Positions 1 through 7,605 of a stretch of DNA of 64,000 nt are shown in pieces. How positions within the stretch are numbered: the first letter of the stretch is position 1; each line of letters opens with the position of its first letter. The notes under the pieces were generated by a model, which did no database searches, was not told the DNA's origin, and saw only the letters and a list, made by a program, of their open reading frames with translations. The DNA is from Oceanithermus profundus DSM 14977 (GTDB lineage Bacteria > Deinococcota > Deinococci > Deinococcales > Marinithermaceae): contig NC_014753.1 of NCBI RefSeq assembly GCF_000183745.1, positions 62,001 through 126,000 of the forward strand, given 5' to 3'. The position numbers were made by a program, and so were the translations under genes.

Positions 1-1736
1 TCGTCGGCAAGGATCGGAAAGGCGCCCTCGACCATGCCCACCACGAAGACGACCTCGAACTCCAGACCCTTCACCGCATGCACCGTTCCCAGCGTCACCG
101 CGGGGCCGTCCTGCTGCTCGAGGAAAGCCAGCCGCGCGAGCAGGTCGTCGAGGCCGCCTTCGGCCTCTTCCCGCGCGAACGCCTCCACGGTGGCGACGAA
201 GCGCTCGAGATGGCGCCGGCGCGCTTCCTCGTTGGGGCCCTGCTTGCCGATCCGGGCCAGGTACCCGGGCAACAGCTCCCCGTAGAGGTCCTGCGCGAAC
301 TCGCGGAAGCGCTCCGCGAACGCCTCACCGGTCACGCCCTCGAAGGTGGCCCGGGCAAGCTGCAACAGCGTGCGGGTCATGAAGAGGCCCTGCTGCACCC
401 GGGTGCTGAAGCCGCGGACGAAGGCCCCGTCGTTCATGATCCGGTCCACGAGGTTGTAGGGGCGGGCGGCGTGCTCCACGCGGGTGAGGGTGCGCTCTCC
501 AAGGCCGGGCACGGCCTCCTCGATGAAGTCCACCAGAGCGCGCTCGTGCAGGCTCCACGCGGCTTTGAGGAGCTGCACGAGGGTCTTGACCTCACGGCGC
601 TCGCTCAACCGGATCCCCCCGAGCAGCCGGGTGGCCACCCCCAAGCGCGCCAGCCGGTCCTCGACGCCGGCGAGCTGCATGCTCGAGCGCGCAAGGACCG
701 CGATCTCCTCGGGGGGCACCCCCGACGCCACGGCCCGTGCGACTTCCCGGGCCACGTCGGTGGCCTCGGCCGCGGCGTTCGGCGGGGTGAGCAGCACGGG
801 GGGCTCCCCTTCTTCCTTCACCCCCTCGAGGCGGTAGTAGGCCTCCTGGCCGGAGCGGTACAGCCTGGCGATCGCCCGCTCGGCCAGACGCAACACCGCC
901 CGGGTGGACCGGTAGTTCTTGCGCAGGGGGTAGAGGACCGCCTGCGGGTAGCGCGCCTGAAAACGCTCGAAGGTTCGCGAGCCGGCGCCGCGCCAGCCGT
1001 AGATGGCCTGGTTGGGATCGCCGATCACCATCAGGTTGGGCGCCTCTCCCGGCATCAGCGCCGCAAGGAAGGTCTCCTGCGCGCGGCTGGTGTCCTGGTA
1101 CTCGTCGACGATCAGGAAGGGGAAGCGGCGATCCGCCCATTTGCGCACGTCCTTGTCCCCCAGGGCCCGCGAAGCCCCCTCGATCAGGTCGTCGAAGGAG
1201 GCCAGGCCGGCTTCCCGCTTGCGGAGCTGGAAGCTGATCATCAGGGCCTCGAGCATCTCGGCGTCGAGCTCCAGGCTCTCCCCTGCCCGCGCCGCCCAGC
1301 CCTCGAGGGCCTCTTCGGCCCGGGCCTTGCGGAAGAACCCCAGGGCCTTCACCAGCTTGCGGCGAAGCTCGGCGTCGAGGTCCTGGTCCAGGAGCTCGGC
1401 CCACAGGCGCCGGAAGAGCCGCAGCTCGTCGTTCGGCGTCAGGACCTCGGGAAACCCCTCGTAGCCTCCGGCCTCGGGGAACTGGCGCAGGATTTGGAAG
1501 GCCAGGCTGTGAAAGGTCCCGGCCCAGACGTGCTTCGCGGGGACGTCCTCGGCGAGGACGCGTTGCCGCATTTCCTCAGCGGCCGAGGCGGTGAAGGTCA
1601 CCAGCCCCACGCGCTCCCCCGTGCGCGCCAGCCGCGCTGCGCGCAACGTCGCGGCCCGGGTTTTCCCGGAACCCGCTCCGGCGACCACCGCGGCGGGCCC
1701 CACCTCGTGCGCGATGACGCGCTCGTGTTCGTTCAT
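1..1736 (-). CDS. UvrD/PcrA/Rep-type superfamily 1 DNA helicase (3' end outside window)
   Basis: ATP-dependent 3'-5' DNA helicase of the UvrD/PcrA family, probably for replication or repair. About 578 codons are visible and the C-terminus lies beyond base 1. The start at 1736 gives MNEHERVIAHE, with a GAGGAGG ribosome site just upstream. Seen motifs: Walker A GAGSGKT near residue 21, DEYQDTS (motif II, DExx type) near residue 210, GDPNQAIYGWRG (motif III) and NYRST (motif IV) near residue 273. It follows the SLH porin gene, separated by a hairpin terminator. The family is certain; chromosomal uvrD versus a plasmid paralogue cannot be decided. Confidence 0.93.
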   Translation of the reverse strand, partial: MNEHERVIAHEVGPAAVVAGAGSGKTRAATLRAARLARTGERVGLVTFTASAAEEMRQRVLAEDVPAKHVWAGTFHSLAFQILRQFPEAGGYEGFPEVLTPNDELRLFRRLWAELLDQDLDAELRRKLVKALGFFRKARAEEALEGWAARAGESLELDAEMLEALMISFQLRKREAGLASFDDLIEGASRALGDKDVRKWADRRFPFLIVDEYQDTSRAQETFLAALMPGEAPNLMVIGDPNQAIYGWRGAGSRTFERFQARYPQAVLYPLRKNYRSTRAVLRLAERAIARLYRSGQEAYYRLEGVKEEGEPPVLLTPPNAAAEATDVAREVARAVASGVPPEEIAVLARSSMQLAGVEDRLARLGVATRLLGGIRLSERREVKTLVQLLKAAWSLHERALVDFIEEAVPGLGERTLTRVEHAARPYNLVDRIMNDGAFVRGFSTRVQQGLFMTRTLLQLARATFEGVTGEAFAERFREFAQDLYGELLPGYLARIGKQGPNEEARRRHLERFVATVEAFAREEAEGGLDDLLARLAFLEQQDGPAVTLGTVHAVKGLEFEVVFVVGMVEGAFPILAD

Positions 1737-1761
1737 GTCCCCTCCTCTCGGTAAAACGAAG

Positions 1762-1787
1762 AAGGGCCCGGCGACGGCCGGGCCCTT
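1762..1787 (-). terminator. Intrinsic terminator after the SLH porin gene
   Basis: Perfect 11-bp stem (AAGGGCCCGGC with its complement) around a 4-nt loop. On the minus strand it is followed by CTTCGTTTTA. It lies between the porin stop and the helicase ribosome site. Confidence 0.75.
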
Positions 1788-1804
1788 GGCGGTTGGCGTT
1801 TGCG

Positions 1805-4078
1805 TTAGAGCGCCCAGTCGGTTCCCAGGGCGAAGCGCTGGTACACGGCGCCGCTGCCGCTGAGCAGGTCGACCTGGGCGCGCAACCCCGCGTAGCTTGC
1901 GGAGAAGCTGAACCCGTGGAACTCGAAGTCGGCCGTCCCGCCGCCGTAGATCCCGGGGTAGTCGGGATCGAGCGGATCGATGGCGGCGGCGGTGGGACCG
2001 GCCATGCCCCGGGCGCCGTAGCCGCGGTAGCTCGCGGCAAGCTCCAGACCCTCCAGGGGCTGCGACTTCAGGCCGATCTGGTAGGCGTCCTCTTCCCCGC
2101 CGGCCCCGTTTCGCGCGGTCACGTAGCCCGCGAAGACCGAAGGGCTACCCCAAACGCTGAAGGGGCGGCTTTCCACGTACGCGCCCATCTTGAGCACGTC
2201 CTCGTATCCCCAGTAGCGCACCAGTGCGCGCGCGCTAAAGGGGCCAAGGTCGCCGTCGAAGCTGCCGAAGAAGCTAAAGGCGTCGCGGCTGGGGTAGCGG
2301 GCGTACTCGGCCCAGACGTCGAGGCCTTCTACGAGCGGGGCGAGCTCTGCCCGGGCGCCCAGGGCGCTGCGGTAGGTTCCGAAGCGCCCGTCGTCGCTCG
2401 TGGCCTGCATGACCCCGTTCTCCGTGACCGTGGCGTAGAACCCGGTCAGCGTCAGCAGCCCGGCGTCGAAGCCCGCGTACCCCTCGAAGGCCACGCGGGG
2501 GGTACCACGCAGCGTGTAGCGGTCGTAGAAGCCCCCGGCGAGGAAGCGCCCGAGTCTACCCTTGAGGTGAGCGCCCAGGCCTTCCTGGTCCATCTCGAAG
2601 CGCTCGTCACCGTCCTCCTGCGACAGCAGCTCGGTCGCTGTGAGGTCGGGGAGCTTGCGGGCGTAGAGAATGACCGTGGGCTCTTCCTGGCCCAGCTCGA
2701 GCCAGGCGTACCCGCCGCCCAGGCCCCGCTCGAAGCTGTACAGGTAGAGGCTCTCGACGCGCGCAAAGCCCGCGTCGAGGTCGGCGCGGGCGTAGCCTGC
2801 GCTGTGAGGCGCCAGATTTCCGTACCCCAGGGCAACGTCCACACCGTTGGTGGGGCGAAGCTCGAAGGCGCCGGCGAAGAGCCCGTCTGCGGCCGCGAAG
2901 ACCCGAAGATCCAGCGCCTCTCGAAGGATGGCCGCACGCACGCCGAACTCGGGGTAGCCGGCCGACTGGTCGAGGACGTAGCCGTCGTACGCGAAGGCTA
3001 CGTTGCGCCCGAGCTCACCCTCGAGGCCATCCCCCTGCGCCCAGGCGCGCTCGAAGCCGAAGGCGGGGGTGGCCGTGAAGCGCATCCCGACGGCGAGTTC
3101 GCGCCCCCACGAGGTGAGGGTGGCCCCAGTTTCCAGGTAACCTTCGCCGTAGGGTTGCACGTCACCGGTTAGAACGGCACTTCCAGCCTCGAAGTCGCCA
3201 CGATCGAGGTCGTATCCCACAGCGCCGCGGCTGACCTGGTAATGCGACTTCACGTAGGCGTCCTTCCAGCCGCCACGAGCCTTGACGCCCTCGAGGGTCC
3301 CCTCGGCGTCCTTCAGCGGCTCCAGGCGCTCCTCGACCTCCTTGCGAAGGGCGCCGATGTCCTTTGCCAGCAGCTCGAGCTGCTGATCCACACGCGCGGT
3401 CAAGTCGCGCGCGAGGCCGTCGAGCACCCCCTGAACCTCGTCGCGGGTGGGGTAGCCGGCCAGCACCTCCTCCACCTTCACCAACCGCTCCTTGAGGTTG
3501 AGGGCGTCGTCGTTGAAGATGGCGAGCAGGTCGGCCAGGCTCTGGAGCTGCCGGCGGTTCTCGTGGGCGATTCGCGCCAGGTCCACCTGCTGCCCCTCGA
3601 GCTCGAAGATCCGCTGCTTCAGCCCGTCAAGGTCTTCCTGGGTGTTGCTCAGGAACTCCACCACGAGCTCCAAGCGCGCAAGCAGCCGATCCAAGGTGTC
3701 CTGGTCCATTCCCGGACCAGCCTCAACGCCCGCCTGCATCTGCTGGATCTCTTCGTGCACCGCGGCGAGCTCGTTGCGCAGAGCGGCCACCTCGAGGGCC
3801 AGTTCGCGCACGATCTCGGGATCCACGGCCCCGACCGTTTCCTGAACCGCGAAGGGCTCGCTTTCGAGCAGCCGGTAGATCAGCATCGCGATCTGGTACC
3901 GGGTAACGTAGTCGTTGCCCCGGAAGGTGCCGTCCGGAAAGCCTTCTACGATGCCCTGGGCTGCCAGGCTCTCGACGGCCTCCTTGGCCCAGTGGTCTTC
4001 GGGCACGTCCTTGAAGTTGGGGGCGGCAGCGAGCGCCAGGCCGGCCACCGCGACGAGGATGGGGATCAGTCGCTTCAT
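1805..4078 (-). CDS. SLH-domain outer-membrane beta-barrel protein (SlpA-like)
   Basis: Envelope protein of the Deinococcota SlpA/S-layer-porin type, 757 aa. A signal peptide (residues 1-18) precedes one SLH domain (about 20-75, FKDVPEDHWAKEAV...GIVEGFPDGTFRG), which in this phylum binds pyruvylated peptidoglycan-linked polymer. A long coiled coil (about 90-260) follows, then about 490 residues of alternating aromatic/glycine strands ending in LGTDWAL, as in a beta-barrel. The domain order matches the family that ties the outer membrane to the wall. It has its own promoter and a GGAGG site before the ATG at 4078, and terminators on both sides. A surface-exchange or pore role for the element is inference. 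Confidence 0.88.
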   Translation of the reverse strand: MKRLIPILVAVAGLALAAAPNFKDVPEDHWAKEAVESLAAQGIVEGFPDGTFRGNDYVTRYQIAMLIYRLLESEPFAVQETVGAVDPEIVRELALEVAALRNELAAVHEEIQQMQAGVEAGPGMDQDTLDRLLARLELVVEFLSNTQEDLDGLKQRIFELEGQQVDLARIAHENRRQLQSLADLLAIFNDDALNLKERLVKVEEVLAGYPTRDEVQGVLDGLARDLTARVDQQLELLAKDIGALRKEVEERLEPLKDAEGTLEGVKARGGWKDAYVKSHYQVSRGAVGYDLDRGDFEAGSAVLTGDVQPYGEGYLETGATLTSWGRELAVGMRFTATPAFGFERAWAQGDGLEGELGRNVAFAYDGYVLDQSAGYPEFGVRAAILREALDLRVFAAADGLFAGAFELRPTNGVDVALGYGNLAPHSAGYARADLDAGFARVESLYLYSFERGLGGGYAWLELGQEEPTVILYARKLPDLTATELLSQEDGDERFEMDQEGLGAHLKGRLGRFLAGGFYDRYTLRGTPRVAFEGYAGFDAGLLTLTGFYATVTENGVMQATSDDGRFGTYRSALGARAELAPLVEGLDVWAEYARYPSRDAFSFFGSFDGDLGPFSARALVRYWGYEDVLKMGAYVESRPFSVWGSPSVFAGYVTARNGAGGEEDAYQIGLKSQPLEGLELAASYRGYGARGMAGPTAAAIDPLDPDYPGIYGGGTADFEFHGFSFSASYAGLRAQVDLLSGSGAVYQRFALGTDWAL

Positions 4079-4098
4079 ACAAACGCCTCCAGGGGTAG

Positions 4099-4127
4099 AG
4101 CATAGGAAAGCGCGCCCGGAAAATGGG
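4099..4127 (-). promoter_or_regulatory. CCCATT-type promoter of the SLH porin gene
   Basis: On the minus strand CCCATT (4122-4127), 17 bp, then TATGCT (4099-4104). Twenty bases, including a GGAGG ribosome site, separate the -10 from the ATG. It is the only member of this promoter set with a normal leader. Confidence 0.6.
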
Positions 4128-4135
4128 CGCGCTTT
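4107..4135. terminator. Hairpin terminator between parB and the porin gene
   Basis: An 11-bp stem (AAAGCGCGCCC paired with its complement at 4125-4135) around a 7-nt loop. The CCCATT box of the porin promoter lies inside it, so terminator and promoter are overlaid. Confidence 0.65.
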
Positions 4136-4150
4136 TTGTGGCGGGGTGGC

Positions 4151-5122
4151 TTAGGACTTGAGCTTGGGGAGCATGATCCGCTTGAACTTTTGCAGGAAGT
4201 CGTCGAACGTCGCCTTGGCCTCATCGTCTTCGAGGATCTCCTCGAGCCGCTTCAGCTCGGTGATCACGCGGTAGAAGCTGATCTCTACCTGCTCCCTGGA
4301 GAGCTCCTTGGCCCTCTTGGACCGCGCATCTCGCAGCATTCGCCGAAGGCCCTCCTCGGAAACCCCCTCGAGGGCGGCTGCGAAGAGGCGCTCGAAGAGC
4401 TCCTCGTCGTTCGCGACGCTGGCCACGACCGCCGCGGGACGGTAGGCGACCCTCTTCTCGCGCACGGCCTCGCGAAGTTCGGGGGGCCAGAAAAGCGTGC
4501 GCAAGGCAGACCGCGAAAAATACTCGGCGGAAAGCCCGAGTTGGCCGAAAAGCGCCGCCACCTCCTCGTCCTTGGGGGTGCGAATCCCCTTCTTGCGCAG
4601 GCGATTGACCTGGCTGCGGAGCTCCTCCGGGGTCTCCAGGATGCCGTTCTTACGCATCAGCTTCAGGACGACCTCCGCGAGCTCGACCGGCGTGAGGTCT
4701 GCGCGGTTCGTGTTTTCCATCGCGGCCACGAGGTCGAGGTCCTCGGGGGCGGACTCGGGGGTGTAGACGATGGCCTCGATGGTCTCCTCGCCCAGTCGCT
4801 GGACCGCGCGCAGCCGGCGCTCGCCGGCGATCAGCTGGTACCGCTGCCCGGGCTCGAGCTCGATCACGGAGATGGGCTGGAGCAGGCCGTGCTCGCGAAT
4901 CGAGGTCGCCAGTTGCTCGAGCTCCTTCTCGTCGAACTCGACGCGCGGCTGTTCCGGGTTGGGCTCGATGGCGGCCACGGGGATGCGGCTGAGCGCCTTG
5001 AAGCCCTTGAGGCTTTCCGGCGTTGGCCGCTCCTTCGGCGCTCCCCGCTTCACGGCGGCCTTCTTGGCGGCGTACCGCCTCAAGACGACGTCAGTAGCGG
5101 AGGGGTTTTTCTTCTTAGCCAC
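4151..5122 (-). CDS. parB: ParB-family partition protein
   Basis: Centromere-binding CTP-switch protein of a plasmid ParABS system, about 323 aa. The ParB/Spo0J N-domain is clear: residues IPVAAIEPNPEQPR, then LATSIREHGLLQP, then the CTP-motif segment YQLIAGERRLRAVQRLG, and a helix-turn-helix region (TPVELAEVVLKLM). I prefer the GTG at 5122, because the GGGAGG at the end of parA lies 8 nt upstream; the GTG at 5131 sits too close to it. It overlaps the parA stop by 8 nt, so the two are translationally coupled. The short lysine-rich C-terminus (FKRIMLPKLKS) could aid DNA binding. Confidence 0.92.
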   Translation of the reverse strand: MAKKKNPSATDVVLRRYAAKKAAVKRGAPKERPTPESLKGFKALSRIPVAAIEPNPEQPRVEFDEKELEQLATSIREHGLLQPISVIELEPGQRYQLIAGERRLRAVQRLGEETIEAIVYTPESAPEDLDLVAAMENTNRADLTPVELAEVVLKLMRKNGILETPEELRSQVNRLRKKGIRTPKDEEVAALFGQLGLSAEYFSRSALRTLFWPPELREAVREKRVAYRPAAVVASVANDEELFERLFAAALEGVSEEGLRRMLRDARSKRAKELSREQVEISFYRVITELKRLEEILEDDEAKATFDDFLQKFKRIMLPKLKS

Positions 5123-6179
5123 GGAGGACACCTCCCAATAGGTTTCGGCGCTGCGCGACCTCGGTCAAGATCTGGGCCACGGTGAAGTGGAGGTCCCCTT
5201 CGGTCGGGCCCTCGAAGCTCAGGGGTCCGTTTAGCTCAGCGTTTCGGAATACGCCAGGCCGCATGTGCACGGGCGAGAAGAGCCGGCCCGACCCCTCCTC
5301 CTCCGTCAAAACCGCCTTCAGGGCCTCGTAGATCGAGGCGTCGGCGGTCCCGCGAGGGCGGTACATGAACGGCACGACGCCCAGGAAGGTGTCCTCGAGG
5401 TCGTGGAGAGCGGCCTGCTGCTCGACGTACTCGAGGACCATGGGGAGGCCCTGCAACCCCTTGAGCGAGGTCTGTACCGGGACGAGCAGCAGGTTGCTCG
5501 CCGTCAGCGCGGCGTTTACCGCCGCCCCCTCGCCTCCGCGGGTGTCGATGACGATTAGGTCGTACTCGTCGGCCTGCTTTTGCAGCGCCATCTTGAGGGC
5601 CGCTGTGCCGCCCAGGGCGGTACGGACCAGCCGCTCGAGCTCCCCCAGCCCTCGGTTCGCGGGAATGACGTAGGGACCGTAGTTGGAGACCAGGGGCTCC
5701 GGAAGCGGCTTGCCCTTGAAGATCGGCAGGATCGTCTCGTCATCCTCGATCTCGCGCTCGATTTCCCCCAGTAGCCAACCCGAAAGCGTGCCCTGGGTGT
5801 CGGTGTCGACGACCAGGACCCGCAGACCCGCGCGCGCCGCGGCAACGGCGATTTCCCGGGCCAGCGTGCTCTTCCCCACCCCGCCGGCCTCGCTGTACAC
5901 CGCAACGATCGGCGTCGGGCGGTCGGCCCCCAAACGAATCCATCCTCGCTTGGTGGCCGCGGCGAGCGCCTTCGCCGTGGGGTGGTAGTGCCCCTTCTCG
6001 CCCCCGTTTTGGTAGTAGGCGACGTAGCCGTGTTTTACGGCCTGTTTGACGCGAAACAGCGCCGCAGGGGGACGAATACCCCAATGTTGCGCGAGCTGGC
6101 CGTTGATCGTAGGAAAGCTACCGCCCTCTACGAACATGCGCGCCAGTTCGGCGCCTACTTCTTCATAGTCCACCGGCAT
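5115..6179 (-). CDS. parA: ParA-family partition ATPase with N-terminal winged-helix-like region
   Basis: Deviant Walker-A ATPase that moves plasmid copies, 354 aa from MPVDYEEVGAEL. The deviant Walker A is YSEAGGVGKSTLA (about residue 99) and the Walker A' region is LVVDTDTQGTLS; IVIDTRGGEG is the switch/Walker B strand. The first about 90 residues (LARMFVEGGSFPTINGQLAQHWGI...) look like a DNA-binding extension, as in ParA proteins that autorepress. The start at 6179 is chosen for the GAGGAGG site 6 nt upstream. An imperfect palindrome overlapping the likely promoter supports autoregulation (inference). Confidence 0.92.
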   Translation of the reverse strand: MPVDYEEVGAELARMFVEGGSFPTINGQLAQHWGIRPPAALFRVKQAVKHGYVAYYQNGGEKGHYHPTAKALAAATKRGWIRLGADRPTPIVAVYSEAGGVGKSTLAREIAVAAARAGLRVLVVDTDTQGTLSGWLLGEIEREIEDDETILPIFKGKPLPEPLVSNYGPYVIPANRGLGELERLVRTALGGTAALKMALQKQADEYDLIVIDTRGGEGAAVNAALTASNLLLVPVQTSLKGLQGLPMVLEYVEQQAALHDLEDTFLGVVPFMYRPRGTADASIYEALKAVLTEEEGSGRLFSPVHMRPGVFRNAELNGPLSFEGPTEGDLHFTVAQILTEVAQRRNLLGGVLRG

Positions 6180-6253
6180 GGTATCCTCCTCGGCCACCAG
6201 TATAATACGCGCACGGGTATTAAAAGGAGCCTTTTGGGTTCCATGCCGGTGGA
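6169..6253. repeat. 13-bp perfect inverted repeat spanning the parA start and promoter
   Basis: TCCACCGGCATGG (6169-6181) and its exact complement (6241-6253) flank the presumed parA promoter. The left arm covers the parA start codon. The right arm starts a tiny plus-strand reading frame with the same first codons (MPVD...). Confidence 0.7.
6190..6221 (-). promoter_or_regulatory. Probable parA promoter/operator
   Basis: The minus strand carries TATTATACT about 19 nt before the ribosome site. An 18-bp imperfect palindrome (AATAC...GTATT, 6204-6221, 7 of 9 positions matching) covers the spacer, where a ParA/ParB autorepressor could bind. No CCCATT box is present. Confidence 0.4.
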
Positions 6254-6289
6254 TACGCACAAGCACCGTGCTCGGCGTGAAAATTCCGC

Positions 6290-6955
6290 CTAGGAAGCCG
6301 CAGGTTCGAGGACCAGGGGGATGCCAGGAACGACGCCGGTCGCCGTCACGCGCGCTGCGTAGTGCGTTTTTCCGTCCTTTTCCCAGCTCTCGCGGTTGAA
6401 ACGGCCAAATACGGTCAGGGGGTCGCCCTTCTCTGCCTGGGCCAGGGCCTCGGCAAGCGGCGACCAGATCGTGATGTCGATGAAGTCGGCATCGGGACGC
6501 TCCTTGCCCTCGGGAACGTAGTCGCGACTGACCGCAAGGGTCACGCGAAGCGGGCCGCGCTCGCTGGACTCAGGGGTCGCGACCAGACGGCCCTGCAAGT
6601 TCACCTGGTTCACCGCCGGGAAAGGGGCGCTGCCCTTACCGAAGGGCTTGGCTTCCGCGTGCGCCACCCGGTAGAGGTAGCGGGCAACGAGGGAAACCGC
6701 ACTCCGCTTCTCCTTCTTGTCGTTTTCCCAGGTGCGTTGCCGCAGGCTACCGACGACTGCGACCTCCTGCCCCTCGAGGCCATTATCGAAACGACGCGCC
6801 TGGGCGCCGAAGAGGCTCACCGGCACGACGAAGTTGCGCACCCGACCCTCTTCCTCGTAGGCCCCGATCAAGTTGAAGGTCACCAGCGTTCTGTCCCCGT
6901 CGAGCGCCTTCGCTTCGGCCCGCTCGACTTTTCCAGTTACGATTACTGCGTTCAT
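6290..6955 (-). CDS. ssb: Single-stranded DNA-binding protein with two OB folds (Thermus/Deinococcus type)
   Basis: Binds and protects ssDNA in replication or transfer, 221 aa. Two OB-fold repeats are visible: residues 1-105 (MNAVIVTGKVERAE ... VPVSLFGAQARRF) and about 118-215 (VNQVNLQGRLVATPE ... DFIDITIWSPLAEALAQ...DPLTVFGRF). This two-domain monomer is the hallmark of Deinococcota SSB, whose chromosomal form is somewhat longer. The usual acidic C-terminal peptide (DDDLPF-like) is missing: it ends PLVLEPAAS, so recruitment of partners through the tail may be lost. Overlaps the upstream ArdC-like gene by ATGA, indicating coupling. Confidence 0.9.
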   Translation of the reverse strand: MNAVIVTGKVERAEAKALDGDRTLVTFNLIGAYEEEGRVRNFVVPVSLFGAQARRFDNGLEGQEVAVVGSLRQRTWENDKKEKRSAVSLVARYLYRVAHAEAKPFGKGSAPFPAVNQVNLQGRLVATPESSERGPLRVTLAVSRDYVPEGKERPDADFIDITIWSPLAEALAQAEKGDPLTVFGRFNRESWEKDGKTHYAARVTATGVVPGIPLVLEPAAS

Positions 6956-7605
6956 GCCGCTCTCCTTTCTGCTTCGCGCGCGGTGCGCGCCTTGTTTTCC
7001 AGCACCTTAAGGGCGCGGTCGGCTCGTTTGAGCGCGTTTTCCGCAACCCTGAAGAGCTGCCTCTCCTCGAGCCTCTCCCCTGCTCGGAGGGACGCCTGAT
7101 ACCAGGGGAAGAGCCCGAGCGCGTACAGCAGCGCGACCCGCGCCAGCTCCGCCTCCAGCCCCGTCCCTTTGATCAACCCCGCAGCCTCACCGGCGGCCGC
7201 CTCGCGGTTGGCGGAGAAAAGGCTGGCGAGTTGTACGCTGGCCGGCGTCAAGCGCACGCTGCGCCCCCGGGTAAAGCTCACGTCGTAGACCTTGAGCAGC
7301 CCGTAGCCCCCCTGCTGGGGCGCGATGACCAAGTACGCCGGAGCCCCCGGAAGGACCTCCCGCCGCAGCGCCCTCCAGCCCTGTGCGCCCCGCACCATGC
7401 GCGCGTGCGGGGCCTGGCCCCACAAGAGGAGCCGGTTTCGCGGTGAAAAGCGCTGGTGGTACGCGGATGCCCTGGCAATCCCGTACAGCGGGGAGAGGTT
7501 CCCGGAAGCCAAGATCGAGGCCGCCTCTTGGAAGGCGGCCTCGATCGTCTTGCGCGTCGCAGAGGGAAGCAACTCACCTGTTCTTGAAGACTTCGTCGAC
7601 TGCAT
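6952..7605 (-). CDS. ArdC-like N-terminal domain protein (antirestriction / ssDNA-binding family)
   Basis: 217 aa. Residues about 50-110 follow the ArdC N-domain pattern: NRLLLWGQAPHARMVRGAQGW, then RALRREVLPGAPAYLVIAPQ, then LLKVYDVSFT. In that family the same order (NxLLI..Q.P.A..V.GF..W, R.V..G...ILAP, V.VFDVSQT) binds ssDNA and shields incoming plasmid DNA. The C-terminal metallopeptidase domain of full ArdC (HExxH) is absent; a basic helical tail replaces it. It overlaps the AAA+ gene by 32 nt and ssb by 4 nt, so the three form one unit. Function beyond the family resemblance is inference. Confidence 0.65.
   Translation of the reverse strand: MQSTKSSRTGELLPSATRKTIEAAFQEAASILASGNLSPLYGIARASAYHQRFSPRNRLLLWGQAPHARMVRGAQGWRALRREVLPGAPAYLVIAPQQGGYGLLKVYDVSFTRGRSVRLTPASVQLASLFSANREAAAGEAAGLIKGTGLEAELARVALLYALGLFPWYQASLRAGERLEERQLFRVAENALKRADRALKVLENKARTAREAERRAA

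Noticed and set aside
78-1754. A 558-codon plus-strand open frame
   Set aside because: Antisense to the UvrD-like helicase, whose minus frame shows all expected helicase motifs.
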